DNA of 64,000 nt from NCBI RefSeq assembly GCF_023074175.1, contig NZ_JADPKS010000024.1:1-64000 (forward strand), in the 5' to 3' direction. Origin of the DNA: Bradyrhizobium sp. 139 (GTDB taxonomy: Bacteria; Pseudomonadota; Alphaproteobacteria; Rhizobiales; Xanthobacteraceae). Below, piece after piece: positions 9,901 through 20,188 of the stretch. A program made the translations under genes and the position numbers. Each line of letters opens with the position of its first letter. The first letter of the stretch is position 1. The notes under the pieces were generated by a model. The model saw nothing but the letters and a program-made list of their open reading frames with translations, ran no database searches and had not been told where the DNA came from.

Positions 9901-10307
9901 AAATAGACGAGTATTCCGTCGCCGACGAACCTGACTATCCTGCCGTCATAAGCAGCGATGACGTTCGCGCAGGCGGCACGATAGGCCCGGATCACTTCCC
10001 ACATATCCTCGGGATCGAGACGCGCCGAGAGCGCAGTGGAGCCGACCAGATCGCAAAACATAACGGTAAGGTGACGCCGCTCGGCGTCGTGAGGAGGAGC
10101 CGGCGATGCGATCAACGCGGCTGGATCGAGGTCGGCAATGGCACGCAGCATTTTACGGCGATGGCCGAGCAGGACTCCGAGCTTCTCGAAGTCCTCGTCC
10201 ATCAGTTCGGGAAGGACGCCCATGTCGATCCCATTTTGGGAAAAACGCTCTGCGTATTGCCCAAGCCCCAGCTTCTCGAGCCACTCTGCAATCTGCATTG
10301 GCTCCAC
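6969..10307 (-). CDS. SAM domain / class III nucleotide cyclase / AAA ATPase / TPR signalling protein
   Basis: A 1112-residue multidomain protein. Residues 1-62 are a SAM domain (IAEWLEKLGLGQYAERF). Residues 78-255 are a class III cyclase with both metal Asp residues (D86 in FCDLVGS, D130 in VGDGI) and the transition-state Asn and Arg (N204 and R208 in TPNLAARL). The base-selecting Lys position reads Arg (VRFVGDG). An NTPase module has Walker A GEAGIGK at about 304-310 and Walker B LLIVCEDMHWAD at about 429-440. The C-terminal third is helical, TPR-like. The family resembles MalT/soluble adenylyl cyclase-type ATPase regulators. The start is GTG 10307; ATG 10298, with GGTGGAG just upstream, is a real alternative. 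It is monocistronic. Cyclase activity is likely; the ligand sensed by the TPR/ATPase part is unknown. Confidence 0.9.
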   Translation of the reverse strand: MEPMQIAEWLEKLGLGQYAERFSQNGIDMGVLPELMDEDFEKLGVLLGHRRKMLRAIADLDPAALIASPAPPHDAERRHLTVMFCDLVGSTALSARLDPEDMWEVIRAYRAACANVIAAYDGRIVRFVGDGILVYFGYPRAHEDDAERAVRAGLDTISAIRQLRTGADERVELRIAIATGLVVVGDLISGDASEEHATVGDTPNLAARLQSLAEPGAVVVASSTRRLLGDLFTFRNLGRREVKGISEPIAVWAVEGAAASESRFEAVRAARSIGFVGRKEEIEFTLSRQRLAWQGQGQMVLISGEAGIGKSRIVATLSESPALGTHRRVRYQCSPYHTNSALHPFVAQFERAAGIRPHDTSGQKLDKLEAMLALGTQQVARATPLIAALLSIPTGDRCPPLGLSPAQQRRQTFATLLDQLEGLAREQPLLIVCEDMHWADATTRELFDLGVDRIRGLPILVLMTSRPEFEPPWSGLANVSLVRLDRLDRQDTRALVEQVAVGRQLPREMMKQIIDKTDGIPLFVEELTKMVLESGLLVEDAGRYRLESPLPPLAIPATLQDSLMARLDRLAPVKEVAQIGAAIGRDFSYTLLRYVAGRDDLTLSAALGQLEEAELLVRRGAPPEANYSFKHALVQEAAYESLLKSKRHLLHTRIGDVLREKFPVIAETEPEVLAHHFTEAGLSEVAHEWWRKAGQQALKRSAYSEAIAHLGKAIATADELPDEPRGMMSRLHLQIAYGRALRGSLGHNAPETVAAWTRARQFAADINDPVELAPVHSGLFNACLTHGELAPMRELADAIMSAADRRPDSPVAAVVAHWTGGVTCWFGGDYLNARTHLEQALAIYGAEPDPATFRASALDLPFVIMRFLALVLWPLGRIARARGLAAEAVSASGEKRALSQANALVHRAVFDGLCGGMLQQTETILALGLARDHTMPLYVAAGTYLNGLAKWRAGDRMAGPMEMRRGWTLLHENDCYLCEPFWGMHVAMADAEAGQLESGLEILSDLIAWTGQSGQHWLDAELHRVQGELLLRHAPPDDSGAENAFNRALGIARHQQAKSFELRSALGLARLHKKNGRAGAVSEVLAPVLAEFDAERNLPEFGEAKELLKKER

Positions 10308-10628
10308 CGATTGCGTGGTTGGCGGTTAGCAGAATTTTGGACCACGGCGCGCGGGGACAATATCCCAACACCACCATGATGGCACGCCTTGTTTGTTGCG
10401 CGATAATTTAGGTTGCTCAGTACCGATACCGCCTTCCAGGCAGGGACATTGCTCGATGCGAACGGCTGCGCTACTAAAAATCGTCAGCACGCAGCGTTTG
10501 GCCACAGAGGTTGCGATGAGTCCTCAGCCGCCAGCTTCTCACTTTCAGACCTGAAGCCGAAACCAACACTGCGGCTTGTGCCCACGCCATGACGCCAAGC
10601 AGACGTTTTTCCGTGAGCACAGCTTTCT
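10308..10628. other. Gene-free, AT-richer gap
   Basis: I find no convincing gene, repeat or RNA here. The short open frames of about 77 codons on the minus strand lack ribosome sites and have unlikely composition. It should hold the promoter of the leftward cyclase gene near its left end. Confidence 0.4.
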
Positions 10629-11144
10629 TCATTCCTTGTCCACGGGCGCTTCGTAGTTGCGAGCCATCGTGCCCGCCGCAACTTGAAGCGAAGAACCAAC
10701 CACCCAACAGCCGGCAACAAAGCCTATCAGGCCATTGGGCAAGGTTTGATCAAGGACAAGGATGCTGACGGACAGAGTTGCTGCAATCGCGGCGCCGAAC
10801 GTTCCGGCCGCACTCATGATCTCAGCCGCCTCGAAACCGTTCCATTCTTCCGTGATGCTCGAAGTCGACCTCCGAGCGGCAGTGCGGGACAAATCAATTC
10901 CGACATAACAGCTAAGAGCTCCGTACAGCATCATTAGCAGCACGATCCAGCCGCTTTCAACCAGTCCGCCTCTCTGACGCAATAAGGTCGCACCCACATA
11001 GAGGCCGCAAGACGCCCCAACGGCTGCGAGCCCAATTCTCTCAAGAACATGGGCCGATTTGATCAAACTGGAACGAGCGATCCGAAGATTGCCGGTTTGC
11101 TTCGTTACGGACAATGCGCTGGAAACTGCATTGCTTATCTTCAT
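10629..11144 (-). CDS. Hypothetical membrane protein
   Basis: A 171-residue protein with about four hydrophobic segments: near residues 38-56 (GLAAVGASCGLYVGATLL), 65-85 (WIVLLMMLYGALSCYVGI), 110-130 (AAGTFGAAIAATLSVSILVL) and 135-155 (GLIGFVAGCWVVGSSLQVAAG). The start at 11144 has AAGGAG seven bases upstream. Codon use and base composition are visibly less GC-rich than the neighbours, suggesting acquired DNA. I do not recognise the family and the neighbours do not suggest a role. Confidence 0.6.
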   Translation of the reverse strand: MKISNAVSSALSVTKQTGNLRIARSSLIKSAHVLERIGLAAVGASCGLYVGATLLRQRGGLVESGWIVLLMMLYGALSCYVGIDLSRTAARRSTSSITEEWNGFEAAEIMSAAGTFGAAIAATLSVSILVLDQTLPNGLIGFVAGCWVVGSSLQVAAGTMARNYEAPVDKE

Positions 11145-11480
11145 TGGTGAACTCCTTCTCAGGTAAGTAGCGACCTACCGGCGGACCGGAATAGAGACTG
11201 CGTGCTGGACGCGTTTCGCTATGCCCTTGATTCCAATTTCTGAAGGATCTGTTCTGAGTGATGGCGCTGGCTTGCTCGTGAGCAAGGCGAGGGCCAATCC
11301 AAAGCTGCGAGCTCGCGGCTTCGCAGGCATTGCATCTCACCCGTGTCTGTCGGTTAGCTCCGGGTGCGGCAATTTCTTATGTGAGTGGTAGCTCGAAAAG
11401 AGAGTGATGGAATATGAGATCGTTCACATACCGCAGTTCCTTGTCGCTCCATCCGGTCACAATTTCCGGAAGACAACGCC
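11145..11480. other. Gene-poor gap with no assigned feature
   Basis: About 336 bases without a convincing gene. Composition remains lower in GC than the flanks. It includes the upstream region of the membrane protein gene and the 3' flank of the ABC operon; no intrinsic terminator with a T tract is evident. Confidence 0.4.
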
Positions 11481-13349
<1,869 letters not shown>

Positions 13350-13358
13350 GCGAGTGTC

Positions 13359-14285
13359 CTAGTAACCGCGTTCACGATCGACACGCCCCGGCAACTCTTC
13401 GCCGCGGCGGTGACGCGCAATAATGTCGAGCACGTGGTCGACGGCCGTGTCAGGCGTCGTCATGCTGGCATTGTGCGGCGTCAGCAGGATGCGCGGGTGG
13501 CTCCAGAAGGGATGGCTGGCAGGCAGCGGTTCGGGTTCAGTGACGTCGAGCACCGCCCCCGACAGCGCACCGCTGTCGAGCGCCGCGAGAAAATCGGCTT
13601 CGACGAGATGCGGGCCACGCCCGACATTGACGAGGGACGCACCGCGCGGCAGGCGTGCGAACAGATCGGCATTGAGGATGCCGCGAGTCTCATCGGTCAG
13701 CGGCAGCAGGCAGACGAGGATATCAGCCTGCGCAAGGAAATCTGGCAAGGTATCCGCACCGGCATAGCAGGTGACGCCCTCGATCTCGCGCGGCGAACGA
13801 TTCCACCCCGAGAGCGGAAAACCGAACGCCTTGAGGCGTTCGAGCACGGCCTGGCCGAGCTGGCCAAGCCCCATCACGCCGACACGCCGTCGCTTCGCCG
13901 GCGTGATCCGGATCTCGCGCCAGACCTGTTCTTTCTGCTGGCTGATGAAGTGCAGGAGATCGCGATGCAGCGCGAGTACAGCCATGGTGACGTATTCCAC
14001 CATGGTCTCGGCAATGCCGGGCTCCAGCATGCGGACGAGCGGAATATGCGCCGGAAGCTTTGTGGCGTCGAACTGGTCGACGCCCGCGCCGACCGAGAAG
14101 ACCAGTTCGAGGTTGGGGAAGGTCGTCCCGATATCGTCGGGCGGCACCCACGCCACCAGATAGCGCACCTCTGCGGGATCGCCGATGTCTGGCCAGAGCC
14201 GGAACGGCACATCGGGCGCGCGCTCCGCGAAGAAGCGCGCCCATTCCGCGCCGCGAACCATGTTGGCCTTGTAGAGAACCGTCAT
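13359..14285 (-). CDS. ghrA: Glyoxylate/hydroxypyruvate reductase A-like 2-hydroxyacid dehydrogenase
   Basis: A 308-residue D-2-hydroxyacid dehydrogenase that reduces 2-oxoacids such as glyoxylate or hydroxypyruvate with NAD(P)H. The dinucleotide motif is GVMGLGQLGQAV. The catalytic Arg is in NVGRGPHLVE, the Glu in LDVTEPEPLP and the His in LTPHNAS. The N-terminal start MTVLYKANMVRGAEWARFF and the length fit the GhrA subgroup. It lies between a flavin amine-oxidase-type gene and the importer ATPase, in one transcript. That placement suggests it reduces a 2-oxoacid (perhaps glyoxylate) released by oxidation of the imported compound; this link is inferred. Confidence 0.88.
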   Translation of the reverse strand: MTVLYKANMVRGAEWARFFAERAPDVPFRLWPDIGDPAEVRYLVAWVPPDDIGTTFPNLELVFSVGAGVDQFDATKLPAHIPLVRMLEPGIAETMVEYVTMAVLALHRDLLHFISQQKEQVWREIRITPAKRRRVGVMGLGQLGQAVLERLKAFGFPLSGWNRSPREIEGVTCYAGADTLPDFLAQADILVCLLPLTDETRGILNADLFARLPRGASLVNVGRGPHLVEADFLAALDSGALSGAVLDVTEPEPLPASHPFWSHPRILLTPHNASMTTPDTAVDHVLDIIARHRRGEELPGRVDRERGY

Positions 14286-14298
14286 GCCGCCACAGCCC

Positions 14299-15627
14299 TC
14301 AGAACGGGCTGACCGGCGCGAGCCGGCGGCCGTCGATCAGGCGCTTGTGGCTGTAGGCCGCGGGATCGACCAGCGGCGTCGCGCCGGTCACGATGTCGGC
14401 GGCGAGCTTGCCGGCCGCAGGACCGATGCCAAAGCCGTGCCCGGAGAAGCCGGTCGCGAGGAAGAAGCCGGGCAAGGCATCGACCGGCGAGATCACGGGA
14501 ATGGTGTCCGGCGTGCAGTCGATCGTGCCGCCCCAGGCTTCCGCGATCTCGATGTCCTTCAGTTCGGGGTTCGATTTGATCAGAGAGGCGAGCGCCGCGT
14601 TGACCAGCGACATGTCAGGCGCGGGATCGCGTACGCGCTCGGTCTCGAACGGCGACGGCTTGTCAAGGCTCCAACTGGTGCCGCGCATGAGCTGGTCGAA
14701 GAACGACTTGCCGAATGACATCTTCAGACCATTGCGGCGATGCAGGTAAGTCGGCCAGAAGGTGCGCGCGTAGCGGAACAGATCGGGCGACAGTTCCACC
14801 GTACCACGATTGCGCAGCGCCAGCGTGAAACCGCCGTCGAGACGGCGGCGGATGCAGTAGAAGTCGGTGCCGAGCGCGCCGGACGTGATTTCCGATCCCG
14901 GCGTGGTCCGGCATGCGGTGGCGTTGACGAGGCCGATCGGCAGCTCGATGCCATGGCGGCGGCAGAACAGCGACGACCACGCGCCGCCCGACAGCAGCAC
15001 GGACTGGGTGCGAATGGTGCCCTTCTCGGTGACGACGGCGCTGACGCGCCCGCCCTGCGTTTCCAGCCCGCGCGCAGCGCAGCCCTGATGGATGGTGACG
15101 CCGTGCTTGCGCGCGGCGGTAGCGAGCGCCGGCACGGCCATCGACGGCTCGGCCCGCCCGTCGCTCGGCGTATGCAGGCCCCCGACCCATTTGTCGGAAT
15201 TGCCGGGCAGGCGCTCGGCGACTTCCGCTGGCGTCAGGACAGTCGAGTGGACCTGCATCTCGCGCGCCATCGCGGCCCAGCGCTCCCAGCTGGCAAGCTC
15301 GTCCTTGCTTTTGGTCAGGAACAGCACGCCGGTGCGGCGGAAGCCGGCATCGACGCCGGCGTCGCTCTGCATGTCGTCCCACAGCCGCAGCGCTTCGCGG
15401 GCGAGCGGAATTTCTTCACGCGCGCGGCCCTGCTGTCGGCACCAGCCCCAATTGCGGCTCGACTGTTCACCGCCGACATGGCCCTTCTCGACCAGCGCGA
15501 CCGAATGGCCCTTCTTCGCCAGATGATAGGCCGCGGAGACACCGATGACACCGCCGCCGATGACGACGACGTCCACCTGCGCCGGCAGGCGCTCGTCGCT
15601 GTTTATACGGCTGAGCGGCGGGGACAT
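14299..15627 (-). CDS. DAO-family FAD-dependent oxidoreductase
   Basis: A 442-residue flavoenzyme of the D-amino-acid oxidase/sarcosine oxidase/PuuB superfamily. The FAD motif GGGVIG sits at 24-29 (VDVVVIGGGVIGVSAAYHLAKKGHSVALVEK), followed by QSSRNWGWCRQQ, where the Cys or His region usually carries the flavin link, and a late FAD contact (FFLATGFSGHGFGIGPAAGKLAADI). AGGAG precedes the start at 15627. Members oxidise secondary or primary amines to imines, giving an aldehyde or 2-oxoacid. The gene sits inside a peptide-type importer operon, so the importer probably supplies its substrate. Which amine is not visible. Confidence 0.9.
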   Translation of the reverse strand: MSPPLSRINSDERLPAQVDVVVIGGGVIGVSAAYHLAKKGHSVALVEKGHVGGEQSSRNWGWCRQQGRAREEIPLAREALRLWDDMQSDAGVDAGFRRTGVLFLTKSKDELASWERWAAMAREMQVHSTVLTPAEVAERLPGNSDKWVGGLHTPSDGRAEPSMAVPALATAARKHGVTIHQGCAARGLETQGGRVSAVVTEKGTIRTQSVLLSGGAWSSLFCRRHGIELPIGLVNATACRTTPGSEITSGALGTDFYCIRRRLDGGFTLALRNRGTVELSPDLFRYARTFWPTYLHRRNGLKMSFGKSFFDQLMRGTSWSLDKPSPFETERVRDPAPDMSLVNAALASLIKSNPELKDIEIAEAWGGTIDCTPDTIPVISPVDALPGFFLATGFSGHGFGIGPAAGKLAADIVTGATPLVDPAAYSHKRLIDGRRLAPVSPF

Positions 15628-15670
15628 GGGACACTCCTGGTATTCAGTTCGATCGAAGCGAGGCGGCTCG

Positions 15671-16546
15671 TCATGGGATGTTCATTCGCGGATCGAGCGC
15701 ATCGCGCAAGCCGTCGCCGAGGAAGTTGAAGCTCGTCACCGCAAGCGTGATAGCGAGGCCCGGCGCAATCGCCAGCCATGGCGCACTGGTGAGATAGATC
15801 TGGGCGTTGTTGAGCATGTTGCCCCAGCTCGCCGCCGGCGGCTGGATGCCGTAGCCGAGATAGCTGACATAGGATTCAAGCAGGATCGCCTTGGCGACGT
15901 TCAGCGTCGCCGCCACCACGATCGGCGCCATCGCATTGGGCACGAGTTCGCGGAACATGATCCGCAGGTTCGACGAGCCGAAGGCGAGAGCTGCCACTGC
16001 AAATTCACGCTCCCGCAGCGAGCGGACCTGGGCTTCGACGACGCGGGCGACGGCCATCCAGGCGGTGGCCGCAATCAGCACGGTGGTGGTGACGAGGCCC
16101 GGCTCGGTGAGTGCCGCGAGCGCGAGGAGGAGGAAGATGGTCGGAAAGCACAGCACGGCATCGACGAGCCGCATCAGGACTGCGCCGACCACGCCGCCAT
16201 AGAAGCCGGCGAAGGCGCCAACGGCGATGCCGACCGCCATCGCGATTACCATCGCGACGATGCCGATCGAGAGCGACACGCGTCCGCCCATCATCAGCCG
16301 TGCCAGCACGTCGCGACCGAGCTCGTCCGTGCCGAGGATGTGCGCGCCCGACAATGGCGGCGCGAACCGCTTCATGATGTCGATATAGGTGTCGTCGAAC
16401 GGCAGCAGATAAGGACCGAATGCCGAACCGAGGACGAGGACCAGAATGATCACGGCGCCTGCAAGCGCGAGCCGGTGGCGGCGGAATCGCCGCCACGCGG
16501 CCTGGCCTGGGGCGAGCTGAACGGTGGACAGGGTTGCAGTGGTCAT
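15671..16546 (-). CDS. ABC transporter permease, DppC type
   Basis: A 291-residue inner-membrane permease of the peptide/opine/nickel family. It has the typical N-terminal arm (WRRFRRHRLALAGAVIILVLVLGSAFGPYL), the segment HILGTDELGRDVLARLMMGGRVSL, and the coupling EAA loop (SLREREFAVAALAFGSSNLRIMFRELVPN). Six transmembrane helices are expected. It starts three bases after the partner permease stop. Confidence 0.93.
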   Translation of the reverse strand: MTTATLSTVQLAPGQAAWRRFRRHRLALAGAVIILVLVLGSAFGPYLLPFDDTYIDIMKRFAPPLSGAHILGTDELGRDVLARLMMGGRVSLSIGIVAMVIAMAVGIAVGAFAGFYGGVVGAVLMRLVDAVLCFPTIFLLLALAALTEPGLVTTTVLIAATAWMAVARVVEAQVRSLREREFAVAALAFGSSNLRIMFRELVPNAMAPIVVAATLNVAKAILLESYVSYLGYGIQPPAASWGNMLNNAQIYLTSAPWLAIAPGLAITLAVTSFNFLGDGLRDALDPRMNIP

Positions 16547-16549
16547 CGC

Positions 16550-17500
16550 CTAACCCACCCGGATACGGGGATCGACGACGGCATAGAGGATGTCGGCGAG
16601 CAGTGAGCCGATCAGCACCATGGTCGCCGAAAACATCAGGATGCCCATCACGACGGGATAGTCGCGGTAGCCGATGGAATCGAGGAACAGCCGGCCCATG
16701 CCCGGCCAGGTGAACACGGTCTCGGCGACCAGCGCGCCGCCGAGCAGCGTCGGAAACTGAAGGCCGGCCACCGTGATCATCGGCAGCAGCGCGTTCCGCA
16801 AGGCATGAACGGTAAGGACGCGCCATTCCGGCATGCCCTTGGCGCGCGCGGTGCGGATGTAGTCCTGGTTGATCACCTCGAGCATGGAGGAGCGCATGAA
16901 GCGGCCCCACATCGCGGTCTCGACCAGCGCCAGCACCAGCGCCGGCGCCATGAGATGATGGAGCAGGTCGAGCAGCGAGCCGTCGCCGATGGTCTCGCGA
17001 TTGCCGGCCGGCAGCCAGCCGAGCTTCACCGAGAAGACGTAGATGGTGACGAGGCCGAACCAGAAGGTCGGGATCGACAGCGCGACCATGGCGCCGACGG
17101 TTGCGAGCGTGTCGAACAGCGAATAGCGGCGCAGCGCGCCCAGCACGCCGATCCAGCAGCCGAGCAGGACCGCGATGATGGTCGCCGTCGCCATCAGCTC
17201 CAGCGTGGCGCCGAGATGGGAGGAGATCACCGACAGCACCGCCTCGCCGTCGCGATAGGACTTGCCCCAGTCGCCTTTGAGCATGCGGCCGAACCAGTCA
17301 AGATACTGGATCGGCAGCGGACGATCGAGGCCGAGCTGCTTCGTGACGCGGTCGAGATCCTCCTGCGTCATCTGCGCGGAGGCCGCGAATTGCGAGAGCG
17401 GGCCGCCGGGCGCCAGATGCAAGATGGCGAAGCCGATCGCGGAAACGATCACCAGCAACATGATCGCCTGCGCCAGGCGATTGGCGACGTAACGGGCCAT
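16550..17500 (-). CDS. ABC transporter permease, DppB type
   Basis: A 316-residue permease that pairs with the DppC-type protein. It shows the DppB start (MARYVANRLAQAIMLLVIVSAIGFAILHLAPG) and the EAA loop (MLEVINQDYIRTARAKGMPEWRVLTVHALRNALLP). It is the second gene of the operon after the binding-protein gene, with 27 bases between. Confidence 0.93.
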   Translation of the reverse strand: MARYVANRLAQAIMLLVIVSAIGFAILHLAPGGPLSQFAASAQMTQEDLDRVTKQLGLDRPLPIQYLDWFGRMLKGDWGKSYRDGEAVLSVISSHLGATLELMATATIIAVLLGCWIGVLGALRRYSLFDTLATVGAMVALSIPTFWFGLVTIYVFSVKLGWLPAGNRETIGDGSLLDLLHHLMAPALVLALVETAMWGRFMRSSMLEVINQDYIRTARAKGMPEWRVLTVHALRNALLPMITVAGLQFPTLLGGALVAETVFTWPGMGRLFLDSIGYRDYPVVMGILMFSATMVLIGSLLADILYAVVDPRIRVG

Positions 17501-17527
17501 CTCAGGCGATCCAGCGCGCCGGATGCA

Positions 17528-19216
17528 TCAGGCCCAGTACCATTCGCGGATGTTCCAGCAATTGATGGAGGTGTTGATGTTGGGACGGAAGCCTTGCAGG
17601 CCTTCCTTGACGCCCTCGGCGATGAAGCCCTGGAACAGCGGCAGAATCGCGAGATCGTTGCGAATCAGCTTCTGCAGATCGCCGTAGGTCGTCTTGCGCT
17701 GGGCGAGGTCGAACTGCTTGGCGCCTTCGGCGAGCAGACGATCGGCCTCCGGGCTGTTGTATTGATAAGTGTTGTAGCCGCGGCCGCCCTTGGCGGGGAT
17801 CGCACCGGAGCCGAAGCGCGGCGTTACGTCGGGGTCGCTGCCCAGCATGAAGTTCACGGACACCAGCACCGAGTTGAATTTCGACTGCTGCCAGAAATCG
17901 CCCCAGATCACCGCGGCCGGCATGTTGTTGACACGCATCGCAGCACCAATCGCGCGCCAGTCCTGGATCAGCAGCTGTTGGGTCTGCTCGCGCACGGCAT
18001 TGCCCGACGTCGTCGAGTTGGTGAATTCGAGCTTGACGCCGCCCTTCTCGCGGATGCCGCCGGAGCCGCGCGTCCACCCGGCCGCGTCGAGCAGCGCGTT
18101 GGCCTTGGCGGGATCGTATTTGTGCTGCGGCAGGTCCTGCTGGAACGACCACGCCTGTTGCGGCACAAAGCTCTCGGTCTGCGTCGGCAGGCCGTAGTTC
18201 AGCGCGTCGATGATCGCCTGCTTGTTGATGGCGAGGTAAAGCGCCTCGCGCACCGCGCGGTCGGCGAGCGCACCAAACTCCAGATTGGGCGCGATGTGCT
18301 CGACCGAGGACGTCGGCGAGACGAAGATCTTGCGCCCCTTCAGCGTCTTCGCCTCCTGCACGAAGTTCGGCAAGATGCCTTGCAGGCCGGTGTAATCGAC
18401 CTGGCCGGTGCGGAACTGGGTGTAGAGGACGGTGAGGTCCGGAATGTATTTGAAGACCACGCGTTCGACGTAAGGGCCTTTGCCGTGGTAGCCAGCATGG
18501 GCCTTCAACTGGATGTGGTCGCCGGGCACGCGCTCGCCCCAGCGGAACGGGCCGGTGCCGACCGGCGCATTGTGGAACGGCGAGGCGTTTGGATCCGACA
18601 GCTTCTCCAGGATGTGCTTTGGCACGATGAAGGTGAGCGACAGGATCGACATGTAGGGCGAATAGGGAGATTCCATCCGCCAATGGATTTCGTCCAGCGC
18701 GACGACCTTGATGTCCTTGACCAGGTTGTGGCCGACGCGATTACGGACCCGGAAATCGGGGTTGTTGATCAACTCGAGCGAGAACTTGACGTCCTCGGCC
18801 GTGAACGGCGTGCCGTCGTGCCATTTCACGTCGCTGCGCAGCTTGATCTTCCAGGTCAGGCCGTCGGCCGACAGGCCGCCATTCTCGACCGTCGGGACTT
18901 CGCGCGCGAGGTCGGGAACGAACTTGCCGTCGGGTTCGATGAACCAGAGCGGCGAGAACACCTGCCACCAGATGCCCTGATCGACCTCGATGCCCGGCAT
19001 CAGGGGATGGAAGACGGTCGGCTCCTGCGACAGCGCCGCAATCACCTGCCCGCGCGGCTTGTCCGGCGGACTGCCTGGGCGTTCGGTCTGGGCAAAGGCG
19101 TTGCCTGAAAGGCTCCACCCCGCCGCCGCGCCCGCACCGAACTGAAAGAACTGACGGCGATTCGGAATGCCGAGTTGCAGTGCCCCAACGCCGAACCTGC
19201 CGGTGTCGTCTGCCAT
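17528..19216 (-). CDS. Peptide-type ABC transporter substrate-binding protein with Tat signal
   Basis: A protein of about 562 residues, family 5 solute-binding. Twin arginines at 20-21 (PNRRQFFQFGAGAAAGW) and an AFA cleavage site near 42 indicate Tat export, so it probably folds before export. Family hallmarks are GLTWKIKLRSDVKWHDGTPFTAEDVKFSLE and the late domain (AREALYLAINKQAIID-like, ADRAVREALYLAINK). The start at 19216 has CGGAGAG seven bases upstream, better than the in-frame ATG at 19237. First gene of the leftward operon of importer, oxidoreductases and ATPase. Members bind peptides, opines, amines or metal chelates; the ligand here is unknown. Confidence 0.92.
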   Translation of the reverse strand: MADDTGRFGVGALQLGIPNRRQFFQFGAGAAAGWSLSGNAFAQTERPGSPPDKPRGQVIAALSQEPTVFHPLMPGIEVDQGIWWQVFSPLWFIEPDGKFVPDLAREVPTVENGGLSADGLTWKIKLRSDVKWHDGTPFTAEDVKFSLELINNPDFRVRNRVGHNLVKDIKVVALDEIHWRMESPYSPYMSILSLTFIVPKHILEKLSDPNASPFHNAPVGTGPFRWGERVPGDHIQLKAHAGYHGKGPYVERVVFKYIPDLTVLYTQFRTGQVDYTGLQGILPNFVQEAKTLKGRKIFVSPTSSVEHIAPNLEFGALADRAVREALYLAINKQAIIDALNYGLPTQTESFVPQQAWSFQQDLPQHKYDPAKANALLDAAGWTRGSGGIREKGGVKLEFTNSTTSGNAVREQTQQLLIQDWRAIGAAMRVNNMPAAVIWGDFWQQSKFNSVLVSVNFMLGSDPDVTPRFGSGAIPAKGGRGYNTYQYNSPEADRLLAEGAKQFDLAQRKTTYGDLQKLIRNDLAILPLFQGFIAEGVKEGLQGFRPNINTSINCWNIREWYWA

Positions 19217-19287
19217 GACCACTCTCCGTTGTCGCACGCGGCACCGTCTCCCGCGCCCCGAAACCCCGGCAAGGGACAGGAGTGAGC

Positions 19288-19332
19288 TTTAGTGCTTCTA
19301 AACTTTTCGATCAAAAGTTCATCATGACTAAA
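19288..19332. promoter_or_regulatory. Composite palindromic operator candidate between XRE regulator and importer operon
   Basis: The inner arms AACTTTT (19301-19307) and AAAAGTT (19313-19319) and the outer arms TTTAGT (19288-19293) and ACTAAA (19327-19332) share the same centre at 19310, so the 45-base site is two-fold symmetric. The octamer TGACTAAA occurs at 19325-19332 and again at 19377-19384. It lies between divergent starts at 19216 and 19435, where the regulator at 19435 would be expected to bind. Confidence 0.65.
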
Positions 19333-19434
19333 TACGGCTGTCAATCACATTGCTAGGATGCGCGACCTTTTCACACTGACTAAAGCCTCGGGCCCAATGT
19401 GGTCCGGCGGCGAGATGATGCATGGGAGAGCGGC

Positions 19435-20067
19435 ATGGATGGTCGCGGCAATACCAACGGTCCGAAGGACGCCCCGGCAATCGAGGCCGACGATGCGGTC
19501 GACCAGCGCCTCGGCGAGACCGTACGGCTGCTCCGCCAGCGCGCCGGCCTCTCGATCCAGGATGTCGCCACCAGGACCGGCCTCTCCAACGGCATGATCA
19601 GCCAGCTCGAACGCGCGCGCGCCATGCCGTCGATCCGCACGCTGCGCCTGCTCAGCATCGCGCTCGACGTGCCCATCTCCTACTTCTTCGAGACCACCGA
19701 TCCCGCCGATTTGCAGCGCTACATCGTGCGCAAGAACAGCCGGCGGCTGCTGCGGCTCACCGCCAGCGGCGTCGTCAAGGAAGCGCTGACGCCGGCAGAC
19801 AAAGGCCAGCTCGAACTCTACGAGCTCACGCTCAATCCCGGCGCCTCGTCCGGCACCGACTTTTTGCAGCACACCGGCGAGAAGGCCGGCTACATCCTGT
19901 CCGGCAGCCTGCGGCTGTGGCTCGACAACCAGGCTCACCTGCTCGAGGCCGGTGACAGTTTTCGTTTTCCGAGCATCGTGCCGCACATGTTCGACAACCC
20001 AACCCAGCAGGCAGCGCGTGTGATCTGGGTCACGACGCTGCGGCAGACCGATTCGCCGGCAGGTTGA
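19435..20067 (+). CDS. XRE-family regulator with C-terminal cupin domain
   Basis: A 210-residue transcription factor. Residues 26-85 form an XRE helix-turn-helix (LGETVRLLRQRAGLSIQDVATRTGLSNGMISQLER, split by the usual turn), and residues 140-205 form a cupin fold (HTGEKAGYILSGSLRLWLDNQ, DSFRFPSIVPHMFDNP) that should bind the effector. GGGAG lies six bases before the ATG at 19435; an upstream in-frame start at 19399 has no such site. This class, including PuuR, commonly controls amine or amino-acid catabolism. Divergence from the importer/oxidoreductase operon suggests it governs that operon. Confidence 0.9.
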   Translation: MDGRGNTNGPKDAPAIEADDAVDQRLGETVRLLRQRAGLSIQDVATRTGLSNGMISQLERARAMPSIRTLRLLSIALDVPISYFFETTDPADLQRYIVRKNSRRLLRLTASGVVKEALTPADKGQLELYELTLNPGASSGTDFLQHTGEKAGYILSGSLRLWLDNQAHLLEAGDSFRFPSIVPHMFDNPTQQAARVIWVTTLRQTDSPAG

Positions 20068-20188
20068 AACGCACGCCGCCGGAGATTGCCCCTCGACGGC
20101 GGCGCACGGAGTCTGTAGCTCACGTTCGAGCGGGACTCATTGACAGGTGGGCGCGAGGGTCCGCGACTGACGTCGTTGGTGTGAGACC

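Noticed and set aside
10474..10720. Two 77-78 codon minus-strand frames.
   Set aside because: No ribosome site, they overlap each other, and composition is not protein-like.
16805..19108. A 767-codon plus-strand frame opposite the permease and binding-protein genes.
   Set aside because: Same antisense artefact; the opposite strand encodes recognisable transporter proteins throughout.
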